Source: Antedon bifida
Lineage: Eukaryota > Echinodermata > Crinoidea > Comatulida > Antedonidae
Direction of reading: 5' to 3'
Assembly: GCA_963402885.1 (NCBI GenBank)
Contig: OY727096.1
Span: 29,555,820 to 29,619,819 of the forward strand
DNA length: 64,000 nucleotides
Positions 52,601-63,452 of this stretch are shown piece after piece (the first letter of the stretch is position 1; each line of letters starts with the position of its first letter). The translations under genes and the position numbers were made by a program. The notes beneath the pieces were generated by a model that ran no database searches, was not told the DNA's origin, and saw nothing but the letters and a program-made list of their open reading frames with translations.

Positions 52601-52871
52601 TTTTCCATTCACATTCTACTATTATGTTTACCAAGTTTTCTATAGCCTTTTTGTCTGCATCACAAACGCTTTATTTTTAAAGGATTTCTTTCTAAATAAA
52701 GTTTTTTACCTGTAGAATACTGTTATGTCTAACTGCTAAATCATTTCTTTCATTTCCAATAACGGCTGTATTGATTGGCTGCACACCTGTCACGTGTACT
52801 GGTCCGGTTTGTTGTGGACACTGGTTTCCATAATATTGTGGAGGAGAGACTGTCTGTACATGGCTAGTCAT
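49614..52871 (-). CDS. MS4A/CD20-like four-span membrane protein, copy B (260 aa)
   Basis: Exons in order: 52871-52710, 52055-51960, 51780-51712, 51290-51186, 50901-50776, 50061-49983, 49759-49614, with the same phases as copy A. Spans: LFIGALTLTFGIVAV; GAGIWQGLMIFGFASVGLA; FNICSIVVVIIALITGIL; and VGIDITLAILSFMEVIVGMW. The STTSNFSRKYCL segment before TM3 recalls the NSRKCL stretch of mammalian CD20. The N-terminus is MTSHVQTVSPPQYYGNQ. The tail (QYQPHPDQQYPAQSPQDQS) keeps the Pro/Gln/Tyr composition but has lost the exact PGQ repeat of copy C. The first coding exon uses an acceptor at 52880-52879, and a MITE ends only about 20 bases upstream of it. A poly(A) signal candidate is near 49465. 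Confidence 0.83.
50211..50552. promoter_or_regulatory. Cluster of AACGGTTA (Myb-type) motifs
   Basis: Eight TAACGG/CCGTTA-type words lie in about 340 bases in both orientations: 50211, 50241, 50274, 50355, 50380, 50413 (palindromic TAACCGGTTA), 50444 and 50543. Five extend to AACGGTTA or its complement. The sequence fits the animal Myb consensus YAAC(G/T)G. It lies in intron 5 of MS4A-like copy B. Confidence 0.5.
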
Positions 52872-52900
52872 AGTTTTCCTGAATTATAAAACCATCAATT

Positions 52901-53074
52901 TAAACTCTACACTATCAAACTGTATGTGTGGCAACTAAATTGTGATGTGCCTATAATATGGACATGATGATGTCATTATCACCGTAGCATAGTTTGGCAT
53001 ATCACCACCATATTTGGGCACATCCCAGTTGTTTTTTTCAAACTAGCTAGTTTTATAGTGTAGACAGAGCTTTA
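52901..53074. mobile_element. MITE, GTCTACACTATCAAACT family (copy 3, 174 bp)
   Basis: The left end reads TAAACTCTACACTATCAAACT and the right end TTTTATAGTGTAGACAGAGCTTTA. The inside repeats the family signature (TGTGATGTGCC, ATGGACATGATGATG, TTTGGGCACATC). It is longer than the 130-base copy at 28793 because of extra internal sequence. It lies between the untranslated and first coding exons of copy B. Confidence 0.82.
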
Positions 53075-53806
53075 AGTCTAAACTCCTCTTATTTATTGTA
53101 AATTATTTTATTATACACATCTCCTTAATTGTAAAACCACCAGTTTAAGTCTAAATTTATTTATTGTAAATTATACACATCTTTTAAATTAAACAAAGTC
53201 ACTCAGGTTATTTAAAAGTGGCTTTTGGTAAAGATTACAAAACGTTATTTAGGATGTGTTCTGTGTGTGAGTATTCATTACAAATGGACGTAGAAGCAAC
53301 AATAACAAGCGACAGTTTGAATAACCCATCGCTTATGATTGGCCAAATAACTTACGTAATAATGACAATAATTACCGGTTTTTTTTGCGAAAGTTTTAAT
53401 TTTTTTCTCTTCCACATAGAAATATTTATTTCATTCTTAAAAAAATTGTAATGTAGAAAAGTTGTGTAACAATTTAGTAAATTATTTCGAATAGAATAAA
53501 TTACATGAAGATATTATTATTATTGTTATACTGTGGTGTCTTTTAAAGAAAAACGGTCTACCTTTTTTCAACGACTAAAAGACTAAGTAACCAAGGAATA
53601 ATGTATAGCCTAATAATTCCATGTCTCCATAATAGAAACAGTATCAAAGACAAGTTTTTAAACACGAACACGTGAACAAACAACACAGTAAGAACCTCAA
53701 AGACCGATCAAAGTCCATTGATCTACGTGGTAGTTATTTTATAAAATCATGGTATAGTACAGTAGTATACATATACATTAAGATGTAAACTTCTTAAAAG
53801 TCTTAC

Positions 53807-53881
53807 CTGTATATATTTGCTGGTACCTTTTACCGTCTGACGTGAGTTTATGAATTGTTTTGATTTATTTGACTTTGAATA
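53807..53881 (-). promoter_or_regulatory. Untranslated first exon end and upstream motif of copy B
   Basis: TATTCAAAGTC (minus strand, 53881-53871) lies 64 bases before the donor CAG/GTAAGA (exon end 53807). Between them CTCACGTCAGACGGTAAAAG resembles the matching part of copy C (CTCACAGACAGTAAAAGGTG), so the block is duplicated with the gene. Confidence 0.5.
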
Positions 53882-54220
53882 AAATAAATTAAACAGGAAA
53901 CATCACTATGTTAAACAAATATCAATCAAGTTAATTATTAATTTGAATAGATAAAGTTCAACACTGATTACATTGAATGGACTTACAGTTTTTTGCGAAA
54001 GCAGTATCAATTTGGTAAATGCTACCATACATTTTTAGAAAGCTTAATATGTCTACTTTTCAGAAATCCATGATAGCAATGGCAATTATACAGCTTAATA
54101 GTAATTTTTGAGGATTATATAACACCGCCTACGGAAAATATGCAATTTAATGAACAGATTTGAATTTTCTTGGTATCAGTATGTAGTGTACAGACTGCTT
54201 AAGTGTAATATATTTTTATT

Positions 54221-54268
54221 CGCGTGGACGCGACTCTATAGTTCACTATGTCGGTCGGTCGGTCTATC
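54221..54268 (+). repeat. Dispersed repeat with CGCGTGGACGCG hairpin (copy 2)
   Basis: CGCGTGGACGCGACTCTATA followed by GTTCACTATGTCGG and a (TCGG)n run, the same order as on the opposite strand at 14732-14815. Confidence 0.6.
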
Positions 54269-54439
54269 ACCCCCTGTACCAATTTTATTTTATTTAGAAC
54301 AAATTACTGTACTGTACTGTAAATTCCCAAATTTAATGAAGCAAGCTATAGTTGTACCATTTTGTTTGTTTGTTTTTTTTTTGTTGAAAGAAAGAATTAG
54401 AAAATGACAGAAATCCCTCAATTTTGTCATCTGCTTCAT

Positions 54440-55060
54440 AAAGACTAACAACGGCACTCCAAGAGTGCATACCTTCGCCTACTGTAAAATTCTCCTACAT
54501 AAGATTTCACCGGAAAAAAATATACATTTTGTCTCTTAATGCTGTGTGTGATTAGGCTAATTTCACTACAACCATGAGTGTATGTAACCGGCCTTTTAAC
54601 AATAGTTTCAGTTGAATATCAATAGAACAGCAACGCCAAGAACAAACGGGTGAATTGGAAAAGAAATAGGTTTTTTAAAACTACTCATATCAACAAAACC
54701 TGTACATTAAATCAAGTTATGTTTTAAAATTACAAATCACAAATTATAACCATTACCTCTTGAAGTTTTTTGGACAAGTAGTTCTCGAGAGAATGCAATT
54801 TCAGTTTACTTGTTACTTTGCCGGCTTTTGGAAAATTGTCTCCTATTTTAGCAGGTCTAAAAATAATACTAAAAAGAGGTCCAAAATTGGGGCTCTGATC
54901 CGGATTGCATCCACAATTTAATGGAATGGTCCTTCACCACATATCTATCTGTATTTTCATTTTGGTAAAGATCTTTCAATAACTTTTAAGTAATCCTGCT
55001 AACAATCAAACAGACAAACACACGCGATCGACTATATACCTCCTTGGCGGAAGATGTGTA
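54440..55060. repeat. Dispersed repeat bounded by hairpins
   Basis: The left side has a perfect stem GCACTC/GAGTGC at 54454-54468, followed by ATACCTTCGCC. The right side ends ACGCGATCGACTATATACCT then CCTTGGCGGAAG, an imperfect CCTCC/GGAAG hairpin. The right part (TAACTTTTAAGTAATCCTGC, AAACAGACAAACACACGCGA) resembles a repeat I recall from several marine invertebrate genomes. Recollection only, not searched. Confidence 0.5.
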
Positions 55061-56085
55061 CAATTGCAGCCTAATTCATGTAAGCATAAATACATGCATG
55101 TTTATCATCATTATACAAATGTGTCAATTAAATCAAAGTCATAACCTTTATAGAAAGTCGATGTTAAGAAAGAGACCGTATATATAGATATTTTATTTAT
55201 TCACTGTCAAACATATTAAATACAGTACATGGTTTGAAATTATTTTTGTTTGCTCAAAGGTAAAAAATTAAACTTTCACATAAAAAATGAGGTTAAAATT
55301 TAACAAGAATTGGTAAAATACGGATAAAATACAATATCTGTATATACATTATTAGCAATAATGACAATACAGATCTGTAAAAGTGTTTTTTTACAATACA
55401 TTGTACACAGCTGAATTCAATTTTATATTTATCGATTTATAAAAAAAAGAAATGATAACCATATAGATCTCACAAATTTTCTTAAAATTCAATGCTTTTT
55501 AGATCACATTGTACACAGCTGATTTAAATTTTATATTTATCGATTTACAAAAAATCATTCAAATTTATTAGCATAATCATCACACTTATGTACAAATTGG
55601 CCAATAGAAGGTTCAATATTTCTAAACTGAAAACATATAGTAGCCTATCAAAGGTTATCCCAAAGTAACTTATTTTTTATGTTAATGTATGCCTATGCAT
55701 TCAATATTAATAAGCTGTTCTATAAGTCCCAGCTTCGCAAATAATGACTGTCAAAACAAATTAGTAGGTTACGAGAAAGCAGAAACACACAAACAATAAT
55801 TATATACCTAACAATTGTAAAATGCGTTTAGTGTGTATTATATTTTCCAATTACAATAATGGAATGCACGTAATGTTACAGAATGTTGCCGTAGTACGTC
55901 TTTACTGCACTAAACAAAAAGTAGTGATGAACAAGGGGAATACAATGCCTTCAACTTAATTTTTTCGTTTTGTTGTCGCTGCCAGATACCGTCTGATTAG
56001 GTGTTTAGAAGTAATGTTTATATTATTATTCTGTAAGATAAAAATGTAAAAAACGAATTCATTTTTTGTGACGTATTCATTTTCT

Positions 56086-59000
56086 TTAGCGTGTTCGTAA
56101 AGCTGCAAAACCTCCATACTTACGCTTTACAGGCTGGCCCTGATGCAGCTGGCCCTGATGCGGCGGCTGTCCCGGGTACGGCTGCTGTCCCGGGTACGGC
56201 TGCTGTCCCGGGTACGGCGGCTGTCCCGGGTACGGCTGGTATTGGGGAGGCTGCTGTGCAGTATTCACAAACACTGCAAAATTAAAAGTTTGTAAAAACA
56301 TCATCTTTCTGGTTTGAAATGCAACACAATTAGTTATGCCCACTGTACTTTCCATTATCCTATAATATTTAATGTAATGAAAGTTAATAAATACTACTAT
56401 TCATTTAAAAATGTTATTAAGGTAACCACCTTGTTGCTGTTGTGGAGGTGGGTAGTACTGTATAGTTGCAACACCAGGGTTGTAGTGTACACCAGTGTTG
56501 TATTCCACGCGTGGCTGTGCTACTACCTAAAAGGCAAAAAACAACATTATTTAGGCCCATAAAAATCTAGACTTTACATCCTGTTTAAATTGCTATCTTC
56601 TATGTGATTTAAAAAGGCTCTTGACGAAAATGCTTAATAAAGATTGATTATTTTATTTTAAAAGACGTTGATATACTAATCCTTAAGAATCAATATTGCC
56701 CGTTGCATTCTATATTTTCTCAACATTTTCTTGTACCCTCTTCTTGTTATGATTTTAGTTGTAAATTTATATACATTTATAGAAGTACTGACGAAGAAGT
56801 CAATCTGTGGTGACTATATAATGGACCCGAGACCTGACTTTCTTTGACTTTTAAATGATAGAAGTATTTACTTATTATTTGTGAGGATAGAAATATACGA
56901 TGTACTGTATGATGTATAGGTTTATTTGAAATTGCTGACGTTTTTGAATAACTTTGTACAGTATATACATTTTGATGAGAGAACAGTTTATTTGATCAGT
57001 ATTAGCTTTCACTGAGAGTAAAGATATAAGGAAGAAAAGCAAAGTGGTTCGGCTGTTCCAGAATATACAACAGCAAATAATAATTGTAAAGTGGTACACG
57101 CAGTGTGTACATACATTTCTCGGTACTGCATTTACCCTGTGGGTCAAGTATTATAAGCAAATTCCGTTCTTTCACATGACAACTGTATCATATGCACTAA
57201 GCCTAACATATCTTTATATGTTATGACATACGTCATGTGAGCCTATATTATGAAATTTGCTTATGATACTAAAAACATAATGTCATTTTATGTCACTTGT
57301 AGAACAGTGCATTACTGAGTATCAGTAGGTCTAATTACCATTTGATTACGAGATGAGCAGTAAGTATCTCTTGACGTCATGATCACAGCCCAGATTGCAA
57401 CAAACATTTCAATAAAAGACAAAAACGCCAGAGTTATATCGATTCCAATTCGAGCAGATTGCGAATACTGTAAAAAATATTATAATAATATTAATACATA
57501 ATAAAATGTACATATATTGTATTATCATTTTAATAAAACATATTATATGAAAAAGTAAGTAAAAAAGTAGGTGTGTTATAAAACAGATAATGAATGTTTT
57601 GTGTTCTTTGACTGGAGTCAATTTTTCAACTGAAATATTCTCACCATCTTTGACAGGGCAAAGAATGAGGCTGACCAACCAGATGAGGATATCTACAGAC
57701 TTGTATATTCCAAAAAAAGGATATGTGAAATTGTTGGAACATCTTCCTTGAGGGACTGCATATACAGTCAGTATATCCGATACGTTGGTCATATCTGTAG
57801 AGGACCGAATACATCAATTACAAAAAAGATGCTGTTTGCTGTTCCAACAAGACGGTACTATCGTGATCCTTGGATTAAAATCTCTCGTATTTTAAGTATG
57901 GAAATCAGGCAAGCCAAAGCCATTACACAATCAAAGAAAAATCTTAACGATCAACTTAGTAGGCTATTTGGTGCCGAATAGGTTTTCGACTCCAGTTCTA
58001 CGACGTAGAAGAGGAGGATCCCATATGTATGTATGTATGTATCCAACTCATAAACATTCATTATTTGATTACTTAATAATTTCCGTACTAGGAATAACAA
58101 AAATATGAAAATATAGAGCTAAAACACGTTGCCGTAAATGGACATGTTTAGCCACAAGAATGATGTAAATAAGTCACGCCCTCTGTTGCCCGCTCTGCGA
58201 ATGTATGAATAACGAAAGTTGTCGAAATATTGATATTGCATATAAAGTTCATTTTTTTAGTAATTCATTTTATATATATTGTATCAACATTGGTAATATC
58301 AATAAAATATGGTAAAGCCTTACAATATTTTATTTAGTCAAGTAAAAAATAACTTTTTCAATTTAAAACTTACATAATAATTGTATGGTTGTTCAATAGA
58401 GGCAGCAATGCTGGCTAAAATACCTATGGACAAGGCATTTAGGGCAATGATGATACAGCATACATTAAATGTAACTAGCTGAAATAAGCAATCATAAATA
58501 TTTTATTAAAATTGTTGACAGAATCGGTTTATTTTTTTTGTAGTTGTAATTTTATTTTGATATTTATTTTCCTTGACATTAAACATTTATTCTTTTTTGT
58601 ATTAATTGTAGTAGATTATCTTTCCGGATATTTCCTTCTCACTTCTGTCGAGTACATAGACACAAAATTGTTTTGTGATTAAGCATCTATTATTGTTAAT
58701 GTGATTAAGGAAGAGTAAAATTTCTTGTGTAAAGTGTAATTCTTGATCTTTATGTAGTATTTTTTGTTTACATTATACTTACTAGGCAGTGCTTTTGTGA
58801 GAAGTTTGAAGTTGTGCTGGCAGAAATCCCACACAAAGCCACGATCACAATCTTAAATAGAACAGAATATGACTGTAAGCACTAACTGTCACATGGCTTA
58901 TACCATCAGTGCAGGTGTATAAATGATTTGTGGTTGCAGTCGTGTAGTATTAAGAGACTTTTGGATTTACACGGCCACTTTATTGACTGATACCATAGGA

Positions 59001-60642
59001 TATCACTTTGATGAATTGCACATGCGGCAATTCATCGTCTACTTATTAGGTCTACCGCTTAAGATTTAGCTTTAGGTTCTCAGTTAGTTAAATTTACTAT
59101 GACCATAAACACATTAATATTGGTTCCAGTTGTTTTTCGATACAATGAAGCGTAACAAGTTCAAAGAAGGCCAACATTTGCAAGAAAATTAGTTTAAAGG
59201 ACAATATAAAAACAAGCAACAATGTTGCTCTCCTTGAGTAATTAAAATAAAAAATTCTACTTGAAATGATTGAGAAACAACACTGCATAGGCCTAAGGAA
59301 ATACAGTAGGCTTATAACTAAATTAGGGTTTACAAGTTACAAAGTTATTAATTAATGATTGATATAACAACATTTCCACATTATTCAGAACACCCTTAGG
59401 TTTCACTTTACAATAAAATCATGAAAGTTCTTTACTGTTAGCAGTAGGAGAACTTACAATAACATAAAGGCATACTGTTTAATTAATAGCTGTTCAATTG
59501 CAATAGATACATCTCTCTTGTAGACATTGTGAAATAATTATCTTACCATAGTTCCTTGCCAAATGCCTGCTCCGTCGTAAATATTGCAATCTATACATAC
59601 TGCAACAATCCCAAAAATTCCAATTAATGTTCCAAGGAGTATCTAATAATAGTTTATTATAATTAGGTACGGTTTATTTTGTTTTGTAATTCTTTTAATT
59701 AACATCAATATTGTCATTCATTTACAATGAGCAAAGCGCTTTATCTGGTGAACATTACTTTTTTGGAAAAAGGAATGTTATAAAAATTGAATTACGTATC
59801 GTTTTAGAGAGGTTATTCCAGATAGTCTGGCCAAGATTCGAAATGTATGTTCACAAATCCGAATGTGTCTGCTTATGAGCAGTCTCTGTCTGAATATGCT
59901 ACCCTCCAAACTAAGAAATGCGGTATCAATAAAAAATGTTAAGTCTGATCTAAAAAATATATTTGACACCAAAAGAAAAAACGTTTTGTAAAGTATTGTA
60001 GGCTGTATATTATGTATGTGTATATTATGTATGTGTATTTGTATGTATGTTTAACATAGTTCATGTTCTTTTTTCATTCTGTTTTTTTTCATATAAGTTT
60101 TTAAATGTTCATATGAAGGTTCCTTGATATGCTGTTAAGGGTACCCTCTTTAAATAAGGTTTAATAAATAAATAAAATAAAATCACCAAATTATACCAAC
60201 AATACAATATTCTCCATAAAAAACCATTAACCATTAACAATCATTAAAATATTTATCTTTGTCGTCTACCTTTTGGGGTTGTTTTATATTTCTATCAACA
60301 ACTTAATCATCATGAAATTTCCATCAGCGCCTTTATTATTATTATCATCATCATCATCGGCGTTTTTAACAATTCCTCTTGAACATCTTTAATATAATTG
60401 TCTGTAATCGCCATTCTCCTCATCTTCTTCATCAATATCATATTTATCATCGCAAGATAATCTTCATTATTAAAAACATTTTTGCTTACCTGTGCAATGC
60501 TATTGTTTCTTAATGATGCATCTCTTGTCCCAACCGCAGTAGTGATCGTCTGCACACCTGACGTCATCACTATTCCGGTTTGTTGTGGATACTGATTTCC
60601 ATAATATTGTGGAGGAGGGACAGTCTGCACATGGCTTGCCAT
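56086..60642 (-). CDS. MS4A/CD20-like four-span membrane protein, copy C (278 aa)
   Basis: Exons in order: 60642-60490, 59642-59547, 58851-58783, 58478-58374, 57467-57339, 56526-56430, 56273-56086. Phases are the same as in copies A and B. ATG at 60642 is preferred (MASHVQTVPPPQYYGNQ); it aligns with the starts of the other copies. Spans: ILLGTLIGIFGIVAVCI; GAGIWQGTMIVIVALCGIS; FNVCCIIIALNALSIGILAS; and IGIDITLAFLSFIEMFVAIW. The tail begins VVAQPRVEYNTG and in the last exon becomes four copies of a PYPGQ(P/Q)P unit written by a near-perfect 15-base DNA repeat, then PHQGQLHQGQ and a basic end (KRKYGGFAALRTR). Intron 4 carries a LINE fragment and intron 1 another. The neighbouring copies support recent tandem duplication. 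Confidence 0.85.
56158..56232. repeat. In-frame 15-bp repeat coding PYPGQ units
   Basis: CCGTACCCGGGACAG (minus strand) with small variants is repeated about four times inside the last exon of copy C. It is a GC-rich island in AT-rich surroundings. Copies A and B have only scattered remnants of the unit. Confidence 0.9.
57600..58045 (+). mobile_element. LINE 3' fragment (RTE-like) with (TATG)n tail
   Basis: An open frame from about 57650 to 57981 reads AKNEADQPDEDIYRLVYSKK, then RYVGHICRGPNTSITKKMLF, then RRYYRDPWIKISRILSMEIR, and stops after LSRLFGAE. This fits the region after the reverse transcriptase of RTE/CR1-type non-LTR elements (the GHICR...R.R.W arrangement). It is followed by AGAAGAGGAGGATCCCATA and (TGTA)n, a typical RTE tail. 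The fragment is 5'-truncated and upstream frames have stops. It sits in intron 4 of MS4A-like copy C. Confidence 0.75.
59800..60180 (+). mobile_element. Probable LINE 3' end with AATAAATAAA tail
   Basis: Plus-strand frames contain LPSKLRNAVSIKNVKSDLKN, which resembles the LP..R...S...FK..L end of CR1/L2-like reverse transcriptases. An untranslated stretch follows (AGGGTACCCTCTTTAAATAA) ending GGTTTAATAAATAAATAAAA. It lies in intron 1 of copy C. The 5' part is gone. Confidence 0.5.
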
Positions 60643-61495
60643 GGTTTTCACTGAAAGTAACTGAATGTAATGGTATTTATAAACTCAACAAAATAGAACA
60701 TGCCCGTCCAGTTTGTGTAACGAGGGGCTTCCGGAAGGGTTACAGTACTAATGTATGTAGGCTGTATCAATATCAAAACGACTACTTAATTACAAAAATA
60801 CTACTTTGAAAAAGAAAATTAATATGATCAATAATGTTATGGCTATGATACAATAGGGAATCCACAATGACTGTTCAAAGTTTAGTTTGTTCAACCTGAG
60901 GCCTAGGCCTATAATACACACACGTTATGTATGACTGGTATGCATATTCGTCCACACACGCGCTAATGAATACAATTGTAAAATTTGTTTTGATAAGTTC
61001 CGGGTCATAACGTTTAAAAAAAATAATCGCTGAGGAATGTTTTTGGTTTTACAGACATGACATGATGTATTTGGTACACATGAATTATAGACAAAATTAA
61101 TAAAATATTATGGACAACGGCTATTTCCAGTTTACGAGAAAGTGTTTCTGTAGCAGTAAATCAATAATCTGTCAATTATGTAAAGATATTAATCAGTTTA
61201 GTTGAATTTTCACTTTACTGTGGAAAGCCAAATTTTAACCTAATTAAAGAGGTGTATTGCATAATGAGAAGCACATTTTGTACTTCATTTCTCGGTGGTG
61301 GTATAGACATAATTTATAGGCCTAACGTAACTTAGGACCAGAAAAAATGAACACACTTTCAAGACTTTTATGCGGAAAAGCAACTGAGGAAAGTATACAA
61401 TATGAAAACATAATTGTATAATTATTATAACGATCAACACCCAAACTCGTACTGTTTTAATTTGTACTAAGAAAAAGATGAAACAATATTCTTAC

Positions 61496-61549
61496 CTTTA
61501 ACTATTTTCCTTACACCTTTTACTGTCTGTGAGTTTAGGACTTTGAATA
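61496..61549 (-). promoter_or_regulatory. Untranslated first exon end and upstream motif of copy C
   Basis: TATTCAAAGTC (minus strand, 61549-61539) lies 43 bases before the donor AAAG/GTAAGA (exon end 61496). Upstream, TTAATAATTAAC and a TTTGCTTAATC stretch resemble the flank of copy B. Confidence 0.5.
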
Positions 61550-62000
61550 CTACTAATTTTCTCAACACGGAACATAGATTAAGCAAACATTAAAAAGGTT
61601 AATTATTAATCCATTGAAATAGATACCGAAACCGAAATAATTGATACAAAGGGGCTGTGTTGTATATTATAAATGATATTTTTTATAAAAGCGTTTATTT
61701 TCCTCACACTACAGACTAAGATAAAACAAATTCAATCAAACTCTCACTAATGTGTTCGTGCACTTGCGCACGCGTACCAATTAAGAACTTATGATGTACC
61801 CATGGCTACATTAATAATTTACTACAATGTGTACGCCGAGTACAAAGTATAATAATATTACAGAAGATTAAAGAGATAACGTGTTTGATGAGTAAGTACC
61901 TACTGTAGTATAGAGGGCGTATACACATGTCCTTGCTATGATTAAATCGTACATTTATAATAGTTATTTGTATTTGGCAGAGAACTGTTTATAAGCCGAA

Positions 62001-62144
62001 GGCTAGAGGGCGTACTCCACACTGAAAAGTGATTCCAACAGCAGGCAGGGGGAACCAACAAGATGACGGCCGTAAATGTGTTAAAAAACATTATTTAATA
62101 TAAAAAATAAGACCAGAGGCCAGTCAGGAGTACGCCCTTTAGCC
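62001..62144. mobile_element. Short inverted-repeat element (144 bp)
   Basis: GGCTAGAGGGCGTACTCC (62001-62018) is mirrored by GGAGTACGCCCTTTAGCC (62127-62144). Only one copy is in the window, so it may be a MITE or foldback element. Confidence 0.65.
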
Positions 62145-63452
62145 AAGGGAAGAGATCCCTGGTTACACCATGGTTAAACATGAAAGAAGAGATTTTTGAA
62201 AACAACTGGAAATCTCAAGTGATCTCAAGTGAAAAATATGAATCGATGGGATGATGACTGAGAACCGAAATGAAAGACTTGATTAAATTCAGTTTTGTTT
62301 TATTTGGACCTATTAGAACGGAATAAGTGTGCCTTGTAAATTGTCTCGTAGCGCCACCATCGAACATTTTTATTTTCCTTCCAGCTTGCGCAATTATATT
62401 TCCTTATCTATTATAGATGACGCATGACGTATTCTTTGCATAATAGTTATTGACATCGCTTACATGCCTACATTGTTACCTCATGCATATGCATCGTTAC
62501 GTAGACTTTTTATGCAGACTGTATTGTTATTAGTGTATTTTCATACAAATTCCAGGCACTGCACCGCGGGGAGAATACGTACATAGTACAGTACTGTTGG
62601 TATTTGTCACAGTCAGACATAAGATCAAAGGACTGTTTACGAGTTCCTATCTTGGGAAGGCGAGCTCAGTGTCATGTTGTTAGATTGCCTTGGTTAAACA
62701 GATGAACGAAATATTGTATAGCGACAACAAATATCTATTATCCATTCAATTATTTTAATTTTATTTACAAAATTATACGGTTTAATCGCTATTAGTCTAA
62801 ATATTGATTTTGCACAATTATGGGATTTAAGATTAAAAATAATGCTCAAGATTCTTTTGCCGAATCCTACAAACATTTTTGCCATGGACCAATGAATTTA
62901 AGTGTATCTGAAAACTATTATATTACACTGGTAATCTAATCGAAGTTGGGAGAGAGAAAAAATATATAACCACCTAATCGATATTATTATTTTTTTCATT
63001 TTTATTCAGCGATGGTTTCATATGAATAAAAAATAATGAAAATATACAAAGATAAAAGAGTTATACGATTGCATACTGTATAAAATATTTCAGCTCCCCG
63101 TTGATCTATTATGTTTCAATTTAGTAATGTATGCTACCAGCTACCATTTATTTCTTCTGTGTAATCGAAACATTCTCCATATTCACAGACACTACAATAT
63201 ATAAACATAATATATAATGATAATGGCCGGAGTATAATGATAATACTCATCTTGGCAAGCATCTTATTTTCTTTTTAAACATCTCCAATATCGGTGTTGT
63301 TTCTGATACTGCTGTTTTATTTCAAAATTATTTCATGTCGTTAAAATAAGTCCGAAACTTTTTTTCTCTTAAAAAGAGAAATATTAACATCTTGTGTTTT
63401 GTTCTATGACATAAAAATACATATAAAAAACACACACGCGACTGCACTTAAC

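Larger units (their letters stand above)
53075..56085. other. Region between MS4A-like copies B and C
   Basis: Contains the rest of the 5' intron and the untranslated first exon of copy B up to about 53.9 kb, a dispersed hairpin repeat at 54.2 kb and a longer dispersed repeat at 54.45-55.05 kb. At 55390-55450 and 55497-55558 an imperfect duplicate (ATTGTACACAGCTGA, then TTTATATTTATCGATTTA) is seen. No further gene was found. Confidence 0.65.
60643..63452. other. Region between MS4A-like copy C and the broken copy D
   Basis: Contains the 5' intron and untranslated exon of copy C and an inverted-repeat element at 62001-62144. The remaining sequence is AT-rich with no recognised gene. The acceptor for the first coding exon of copy C is at 60652-60651. 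Confidence 0.6.

Noticed and set aside
56091-56285. Plus-strand frame rich in AAVPGTAAVPGT, elastin-like
   Set aside because: It is the antisense shadow of the PYPGQ-coding exon of copy C, which has splice sites and paralogues to support the minus-strand reading.
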